From Promethearchaeota archaeon (GTDB taxonomy: Archaea > Asgardarchaeota > Lokiarchaeia > Sigyniarchaeales > SOKP01), in assembly GCA_019894975.1 (NCBI GenBank), contig JAGXNO010000016.1:1-64000 (forward strand): a stretch of 64,000 bases of DNA. The letters run 5' to 3'. A program made the position numbers and the translations under genes. The notes beneath the pieces are model-generated. The model was not told the DNA's origin. It searched no databases and was given only the letters and a program-made list of their open reading frames with translations. This document shows, one piece after another, positions 58,775 to 64,000 of the stretch (position 1 is its first letter; every line of letters starts with the position of its first letter).

Positions 58775-60346
58775 ATGTTACGCCAGCTTCATATTTTTAA
58801 CGAAAAAGAACATGTTTTTGTGAAGGATTATGCAATAGCTTTTGGAAATGAAGAATTACAAAATGTTCTTGAAACAATCAATAAATATATGGAAATGCCT
58901 ATTCCTGGAAAAACACTTAACAGAAAAATTTCTAATTTTCAAATTTTTCATAAAGGGATTGGGGGGCTCTATTTCCTTTTAGTAACTGATCTTATTGATT
59001 CCCTTCAGTACATTGAAAAAATAATGGATGGAATTATTAAAAAATTCCAGAACTTATTTCCAGATCCAATAAAATTTAAAGATTCAGAAGAACTACTTGA
59101 GGAATTTTCAGATTTCTTAAACAAAGTTCAGAGAGACATGCACTCGAAAATATCAATTATAGGCCCAACAAATGTAGGGAAGACTACTCTGTATGATTTA
59201 CTGAGAAATGATGAAGAAAAAACAATGATGGATTTTGCAAAAATATCCACATTAAACATTGATGGTATAAATTTTGAAATTTGGGATTTCCAATTACGGG
59301 ACAGCTTTTCCCTATTATGGTCTAAATTTGTAAGCGGTTCTGATTTAGTTATTTTGGTTTTTAATTTAGGAAATTACCATTTGAAAATCCTGAATCATTT
59401 TTTAAATATTCAAAAATTAGAGTGTAAAAATTCTAAGGTTTTAACAATTGGGAACAAAAGAGATTTAGTAAAAGATGAGGATCTTAAACGAATTAGGAAT
59501 GATTTGAATAATACTGATTTTACGGAAATTTCATTAAATTCTCCTGATGCTAAATCAGAAATTCAGACATTTATAAAACAAAGGTTAGGTCTAAAAGAGG
59601 AATTACCTGAAAATTTCGAAGAATTGATAAAGGAAGCAGATCTTCTGGTCAATATGGGGAATAAAATCCAAGCATTAGCAAAATACAGAGAACTTGTTCA
59701 AATTTCAACGTCTTACCAAGATTTTGAACATATAAAACTATTTCAAGAAAAGGTTCAAGAATTAAATGATAAATTAAGAGAGCAGAAAGAACTAAGAAAA
59801 GAATTCACCAAAGAGATGAAATTTGAAATTCCTAAAGAACTAAAATTTAAAAAGAAGATAAAAGTTCAACCCCTTCCTACATCAGAATCCCCAAATGGGC
59901 TCATCACTCAAGAAAAGACTGAAGAAGAATCTGTACCTCCAACTGAAGAAAAACCTAGCAAATTGGTTTCATTTCAAAAACTAGAGACTAAACCAGGAGG
60001 TTTAAAACTTATAAAACCCTCAGAATTACCCTCTAGGCAGGCTAAACCCGCTAAACCTGTTTTTTTTGATAAACCCATTGATAAGGAATCCGAAAAATCT
60101 GGACTGAAGATGCCTATGGAGTTATTTCCCCCTCATGAAGACATAGCTAAAGATGTTAAAAAACCAAAAATCTCTGATTTTGCTAAAGATGTGCAAAAAA
60201 TAATCTCTGAAAAAGGAAGTAATCTTAGCTTGAAATTATGTGAACTACTTGTTACTGATTTAGAACAATCTTTAGGAAGACCCTTAACTGCTCACGACGT
60301 TAAATTAGCGGCTGACTTTTTTGTAAAACAAGAGCAATCTGCCTGA
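58775..60346 (+). CDS. longin domain fused to an Arf/Ras-like GTPase with helical C-terminus
   Basis: A 523-residue multidomain protein. Residues 1-100 look like a longin domain (QLHIFNEKEHVFVKDYAIAF, IFHKGIGGLYFLLVTD, then the DSLQYIEKIMDGIIKKFQNL helix). Residues 125-275 form an Arf/Ras-like GTPase: P-loop GPTNVGKTT (130-138), FEIWDFQLRD at G3 (WD kept, no GGQ), LVILVFNLGNYHLKILNHFL, and G4 GNKRD (226-230). A helical pair near 280-345 and a Pro/Lys-rich linker follow, then a C-terminal helix set (VQKIISEKGSNLSLKLCELL). The longin-plus-GTPase pair recalls SRX (SR-alpha) with SR-beta, and other coat/SNARE regulators. Catalysis may be weak since the G3 Gln is missing. Confidence 0.85.
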   Translation: MLRQLHIFNEKEHVFVKDYAIAFGNEELQNVLETINKYMEMPIPGKTLNRKISNFQIFHKGIGGLYFLLVTDLIDSLQYIEKIMDGIIKKFQNLFPDPIKFKDSEELLEEFSDFLNKVQRDMHSKISIIGPTNVGKTTLYDLLRNDEEKTMMDFAKISTLNIDGINFEIWDFQLRDSFSLLWSKFVSGSDLVILVFNLGNYHLKILNHFLNIQKLECKNSKVLTIGNKRDLVKDEDLKRIRNDLNNTDFTEISLNSPDAKSEIQTFIKQRLGLKEELPENFEELIKEADLLVNMGNKIQALAKYRELVQISTSYQDFEHIKLFQEKVQELNDKLREQKELRKEFTKEMKFEIPKELKFKKKIKVQPLPTSESPNGLITQEKTEEESVPPTEEKPSKLVSFQKLETKPGGLKLIKPSELPSRQAKPAKPVFFDKPIDKESEKSGLKMPMELFPPHEDIAKDVKKPKISDFAKDVQKIISEKGSNLSLKLCELLVTDLEQSLGRPLTAHDVKLAADFFVKQEQSA

Positions 60347-60490
60347 GCTACTCAAAATTTAGTTCAACTATAGTTCATATCTTACTTCTTTTAAAAGAAT
60401 TAAGCATTCTCTAAATTATTAGTAAAATTTTATTGAAAAAGTAAAACTAAATTCTTTAGTCTTACTTAAAATAACCTAAAGGTTTTATAA

Positions 60491-61981
60491 ATGAGTGCAA
60501 TAAAAGAACTACAAGAGCGTTTTGCTGAAATAATGAGATTACATTACATCTCGGCATTATTAGGCTGGGATCAAGAAGTAAACATGATGAATTATAAGTC
60601 TTTAGAAGGTAGATCTAAGCAGGTAGCATTAATGCAGAAATTAATTCATCAAAGAGAAACTTCTGAAGAAGTTGGTAAGTTAATAAACCAGGCGAAAAAA
60701 GAAAATCTCAGTGAAATCGAAGGTGCGATGTTACGTGAAATTGAAAGAGAATACACTCTTGCTACTAAATTACCTGAAAAATTAGTTATGGAAATTGCTG
60801 AAACAAGTATTTTAGCTGCAAAGGAGTGGAGAGAAGCACGAGCAAAAAGTGATTTTTCTATTTTTGAAAAATTACTAGTTAAAACCGTTGAATTACAAAG
60901 AGAGAAAGCAGAAAAACTTGGAACCCACCCTGATTTATATTCAACTTTAATAGACTTGTATGAACCTGGAGCAACCTATGATTGGATTGCTAATATTTTT
61001 AATCCAATTAGACCAAAACTGATAGATTTAGTTAAAAAGTTAAATTCTTCTCCAGATCAACCTGATGGTTCTATATTTGAGAAAAGTTATGATGAAGATA
61101 CCCAATTTGAACTCAGTCGGAAAGTTATTGAAAAACTAGGTTTTGATTTTGGATATGGGCGTCAAGATAAGGTCACACATCCATTTTCAACATCTCTTGC
61201 AGCTTTGGATGTTAGAATTACTACGAGAACCACAGAACCTTTTCCTGATTGCATTACTAGCACAATTCATGAGCATGGTCATGCTATTTATGAAATGGGT
61301 ATCAGTAAAGAACTTCATGATACGATTTTATGCAATGGCACATCAATGGGGATCCATGAAAGTCAATCACGGATGTGGGAAAATATAGTAGGACGTAGTA
61401 AGGAATTTTGGATGTATTGGTATCCTGCGTTTCAAAAACATTTCCCAGAAAATTTGAAAGACGTTCCTTTAGATGAATTTCACAGAGCTATGAATATTGT
61501 CAAACCATCTTTCATACGGGTAAATGCTGATGAGGTTACATATGGGTTACATATCATATTAAGATTTGAAATTGAAAAAGATCTCATTGAGGGTAAAATT
61601 CAAGTTAAAGAGCTTCCGGAGATTTGGAATTCGAAGTTTGAAAAATTGTTAGGTATTGTTCCACCTGATGATGCAAAGGGCGTATTACAAGATGTTCACT
61701 GGAGTATGGGGAGTATTGGATACTTTCCTAGCTATTTTCTAGGAAATCTTTATGCTGCACAAATATACAATAAAGCTCTGCAGAAATTACCATCTTTACC
61801 TGAAGATTATAAAAAAGGTGAATTTTCTACATTATTATCTTATTTGAAAGAAAACATTCATCAATATGGGAGCATCTATAGGTCAAGTGAATTAATTAAT
61901 AGAGTAACAGGAGAAGACTTGAATTCAAACTACTTCTTAAAATATATTGAGAACAAATTCATACCAATTTATAGATTATAA
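60491..61981 (+). CDS. M32 family carboxypeptidase
   Basis: A 496-residue zinc carboxypeptidase of the Taq type. The HExxH motif is IHEHGHAIYEMG near residue 258-269, followed by GTSMGIHESQSRMWENIVGRS with the third ligand Glu, and MNIVKPSFIRVNADEVTYGLH plus a closing YFPSYFLGNLYAAQI, which are all hallmarks. Length matches the family (~500). It trims C-terminal residues of peptides in the cytoplasm. The start ATG 60491 comes after an AT-rich upstream. On the same strand as the longin-GTPase gene but 144 bp away, so probably separate. Confidence 0.95.
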   Translation: MSAIKELQERFAEIMRLHYISALLGWDQEVNMMNYKSLEGRSKQVALMQKLIHQRETSEEVGKLINQAKKENLSEIEGAMLREIEREYTLATKLPEKLVMEIAETSILAAKEWREARAKSDFSIFEKLLVKTVELQREKAEKLGTHPDLYSTLIDLYEPGATYDWIANIFNPIRPKLIDLVKKLNSSPDQPDGSIFEKSYDEDTQFELSRKVIEKLGFDFGYGRQDKVTHPFSTSLAALDVRITTRTTEPFPDCITSTIHEHGHAIYEMGISKELHDTILCNGTSMGIHESQSRMWENIVGRSKEFWMYWYPAFQKHFPENLKDVPLDEFHRAMNIVKPSFIRVNADEVTYGLHIILRFEIEKDLIEGKIQVKELPEIWNSKFEKLLGIVPPDDAKGVLQDVHWSMGSIGYFPSYFLGNLYAAQIYNKALQKLPSLPEDYKKGEFSTLLSYLKENIHQYGSIYRSSELINRVTGEDLNSNYFLKYIENKFIPIYRL

Positions 61982-62043
61982 TTTCTTTCTTTTTTTCTTT
62001 TATATCATTTTTATTGTATATAATATTAGAAGATGCAAGTCTT

Positions 62044-62640
62044 ATGTTATTACAAGTAAAAAAATTCTCAGGAAAATTATTAGCACCATTAGCTCGTAAA
62101 ATAAAAAGAATTCCTGCAAATATTATTACTACATTTGGATTAATTTTCGCTATTTTAACTTTCTTTGCTTTCATTTTTAATTTAAAATATTATATTATTA
62201 TTGGATTATTCGTAACAGAATTTTTTGACCAACTAGATGGTGTTGTAGCTCGTCTCCAAGGCCCAACAACATTAGGGTCTTTTTTAGACTCAACACTTGA
62301 TAGAATAGGTGATTTTTTTATTTTTGCGGGAGTTATTCTTGGAGGATATACTATAATCGAAATTGGTTTATTAGTCCTAATAGGGGCATTTTTAACATCA
62401 TATACCAGAGCTAAAATAGAAGCCCTAGGAATTGACAATCTTTATGGGGTTGGCCTGATAGAACGAACAGACAGAGTTCCTATTTTGTTTATAGGGGCAA
62501 TCTTCCAAATCTGGTTTCCTTCAGCTATTTGGTGGACAATGGTGGTTTTAGCAATAGGAACAAATCTCACAGCAATTCAAAGAATAATTTATGCCTTCCG
62601 TAAATTTTCAAGCAAGAACTCTAAAATTGCTGGCGATTAA
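62044..62640 (+). CDS. CDP-alcohol phosphatidyltransferase family (archaeal phospholipid synthesis)
   Basis: About 198 residues with several membrane helices. The family motif D-x2-D-G-x2-A-R-x8-G-x3-D-x3-D is complete (DQLDGVVARL followed by LGSFLDSTLDRIGD near residues 67-93). It joins a polar alcohol head group to a CDP-activated archaeol-type lipid; the specific head group (inositol phosphate, glycerol phosphate or serine) is not evident. Start ATG 62044 is preferred over TTG 62014 because the TATA-like TTTTATAT near 61995 would put transcription start after the TTG. Confidence 0.93.
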   Translation: MLLQVKKFSGKLLAPLARKIKRIPANIITTFGLIFAILTFFAFIFNLKYYIIIGLFVTEFFDQLDGVVARLQGPTTLGSFLDSTLDRIGDFFIFAGVILGGYTIIEIGLLVLIGAFLTSYTRAKIEALGIDNLYGVGLIERTDRVPILFIGAIFQIWFPSAIWWTMVVLAIGTNLTAIQRIIYAFRKFSSKNSKIAGD

Positions 62641-63283
62641 ATAATAAAGTGTCCACGAATAATATTATCCCTGTTAATGATATTCCTAAAGATAAGGCAA
62701 AAATAACTGGATTTAATGCATCAATGTAAAATGTTGGCAAAAGGATAAGTGAGGACAACTGACTCCCTAAATAAACTGATAAAATTGCTGCTACAGGGAC
62801 GGAGGAGACTAGTACACCAAAAAAGATCCCAATTGAACATGTAATTGACATCGAAGAAATCCCAACAAGTAGAGATTCAAGTGTTATGTTAAGAAAGTTT
62901 TCTACTAAATCTCCCCTAATTATATCGATTATTAGACCAACAGAGAGTGAAATTGAAACTGCAATAACTAAGCATGAATAAACTGCTAAATATTTTGCTA
63001 AAATTAAACTACTGCGCCTTACAGGTCTAATTAAAAACAATTCATACACATGACGATTTTTTTCACTAACTATTGAAGTACTTAACATTATCGCAGAGAG
63101 CGTTCCTCCTATACTTGAAACAACAAGAGAAACTAAAAAAGAAACGGGCATTCCTTCATACTCGCTAGGATTAATAAATTGAATAAGAAGAGCTAATAAG
63201 GGTAATCCAACCCATAAAACAACCATAACCTTTGATTTTGCATATCCTCTTAATTCATCAAAAAAGAGTAGTTTTAAACTCAT
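62621..63283 (-). CDS. ABC-2 type transporter permease
   Basis: A 220-residue membrane protein with about six hydrophobic helices (SKVMVVLWVGLPLLALLIQF, ISLSVGLIIDIIRG, VAAILSVYLGSQLSSLILLP) and the cytoplasmic loop FLIRPVRRSSLILAKYLAV typical of ABC-2 permeases. The start ATG overlaps the stop of the ATPase gene by 4 bp. With the ATPase it forms an exporter whose substrate is unknown. It ends convergently, overlapping the end of the lipid synthesis gene by 20 bp. Confidence 0.9.
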   Translation of the reverse strand: MSLKLLFFDELRGYAKSKVMVVLWVGLPLLALLIQFINPSEYEGMPVSFLVSLVVSSIGGTLSAIMLSTSIVSEKNRHVYELFLIRPVRRSSLILAKYLAVYSCLVIAVSISLSVGLIIDIIRGDLVENFLNITLESLLVGISSMSITCSIGIFFGVLVSSVPVAAILSVYLGSQLSSLILLPTFYIDALNPVIFALSLGISLTGIILFVDTLLFNRQQF

Positions 63284-64000
63284 TCTATTTTACCTCTTAC
63301 ATAATTTAAATAAACGTCTTCTAAACTTGGTTTTACAAGACGAAAGCTTCTAATCTTACATTTCTGCTCATTTAATTTACCTAAAATCTGAGGGATAATT
63401 AAGTCTATATCTGATTCAGGTTTCAAGTAAATTAACTGTTTATTTTCTTTTGAATTTTCTACATAATCAATATCTTCTAATTGTTCTAAATTTTTACAGA
63501 GGACCGAATTTTTAGCTACAAGAATTTCAATTACATTTCCAACTTGAAAACTGTCTTGTAGTTCTTCAGGTGTACCTAATTGCATAATTTTTCCTTCATT
63601 TAAGATTCCTATTTTATCAGCAATATCTTGAACATCGTTTAGTATATGAGAAGAAAAAAGTATAGTTATCCCTTTTTTAGCAAGAGTTTTAATTACTTTT
63701 TTAAATTGATATCTACTTGCGGGATCTAATCCAGATAAGGGTTCATCTAGGACTAAAATTTCAGGATTATGTAGAAGCGCTTGTCCTAATCTTAATTTTT
63801 GAAACATACCTCCCGATAAGTGAATAATTTTTTTAAATCTTTTGTCAGAAAGGCCAACTAATTCCAAAACTTCTTGAATTCGGTTTTCAAGGTGATCTGA
63901 AGTAAGCCCAGAAAGACGACCATATGTTTTATATGCATGGTCAATAGTTCTCCACTCTTGAAAACCCGCATCCTGAGGATGATAACCTATTTTGTTATAA
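63280..64000 (-). CDS. ABC transporter ATP-binding protein (partial, runs off right edge)
   Basis: At least 240 residues are visible; the Walker A part lies beyond the right edge. The frame is open to position 64000 and reads NKIGYHPQDAGFQEWRTIDH (Q-loop), then IHLSGGMFQKLRLGQALL (signature), ILVLDEPLSGLDP (Walker B and D-loop) and LFSSHILNDVQDIAD (H-loop). Start codons inside this frame, such as 63867, are internal. The C-terminal regulatory domain is present (EILVAKNSVLCKNLEQL). Coupled to the ABC-2 permease. Confidence 0.93.
   Translation of the reverse strand, partial: YNKIGYHPQDAGFQEWRTIDHAYKTYGRLSGLTSDHLENRIQEVLELVGLSDKRFKKIIHLSGGMFQKLRLGQALLHNPEILVLDEPLSGLDPASRYQFKKVIKTLAKKGITILFSSHILNDVQDIADKIGILNEGKIMQLGTPEELQDSFQVGNVIEILVAKNSVLCKNLEQLEDIDYVENSKENKQLIYLKPESDIDLIIPQILGKLNEQKCKIRSFRLVKPSLEDVYLNYVRGKIE

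Overview
The window is about 64 kb of AT-rich, gene-dense archaeal DNA. The gene content points to an Asgard archaeon, most like a Lokiarchaeia-type lineage. The reasons are a longin domain fused to an Arf/Ras-like GTPase, a membrane-anchored GTPase-like protein, a vWA protein with two C4HC3 (RING/PHD-like) zinc modules, a second small C4HC3 protein, HEAT and coiled-coil proteins, archaeal TATA-like boxes, many GTG/TTG starts, and an HdrABC-MvhDG redox module. The exact lineage is inference. No rRNA, tRNA, CRISPR array or intact insertion sequence was recognised.

Layout. 1-2459: the N-terminal part of a large exported surface protein running off the left edge. 2.6-11.4 kb: M20 peptidase, vWA/zinc protein, methionyl-tRNA synthetase, then unrecognised genes including an AAA-type ATPase and a HEAT-like protein. 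11.6-21.5 kb: one minus-strand block of twelve genes in transcription order TusA, TusD/DsrE-, TusC/DsrF-, TusB/DsrH- and DsrE2-like proteins, HdrC, HdrB, HdrA, MvhD, an MvhG-like protein, an FrhB-GltD fusion and a second TusA, with a divergent Lrp/AsnC regulator at its head. This reads as a sulfur-relay plus heterodisulfide-reductase electron-transfer system in which a flavin/NAD(P)-type fusion protein stands where a hydrogenase large subunit might be expected.

22.3-28 kb: two tandem NosD-type beta-helix surface proteins with nearly duplicated leaders, followed by a graveyard of fragments (a GTPase C-terminus, a NosD membrane tail, a TPR-like remnant). 28-39 kb: Old Yellow Enzyme, an exported sulfite-oxidase-fold protein, a four-gene minus-strand run (CPBP protease, radical SAM, DUF4184-like, DMT transporter), GNAT, phosphoglycerate mutase, exported rhodanese and an alpha/beta hydrolase. 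39-49 kb: small zinc protein, three members of an apparently undescribed small protein family, two ribbon-helix-helix regulators with possible operators, Eis-like acetyltransferase, MFS transporter, cyclase, PLP enzyme and SDR. 49-54 kb: DUF362 protein, flavodoxin, TrmJ-like methyltransferase and a tandem pair of dimeric-barrel paralogues.

53.9-60.3 kb: an eukaryote-like cluster of a possible longin/roadblock-like zinc protein, the membrane-anchored pseudo-GTPase, a possible AbrB-hairpin helical protein, a HEAT plus duplicated coiled-coil protein, an unknown protein, and the longin-GTPase fusion. 60.5-64 kb: M32 carboxypeptidase, CDP-alcohol phosphatidyltransferase and an ABC exporter running off the right edge. 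The two most interesting systems are the Tus/Dsr-Hdr-Mvh-GltD block and the longin-GTPase cluster.
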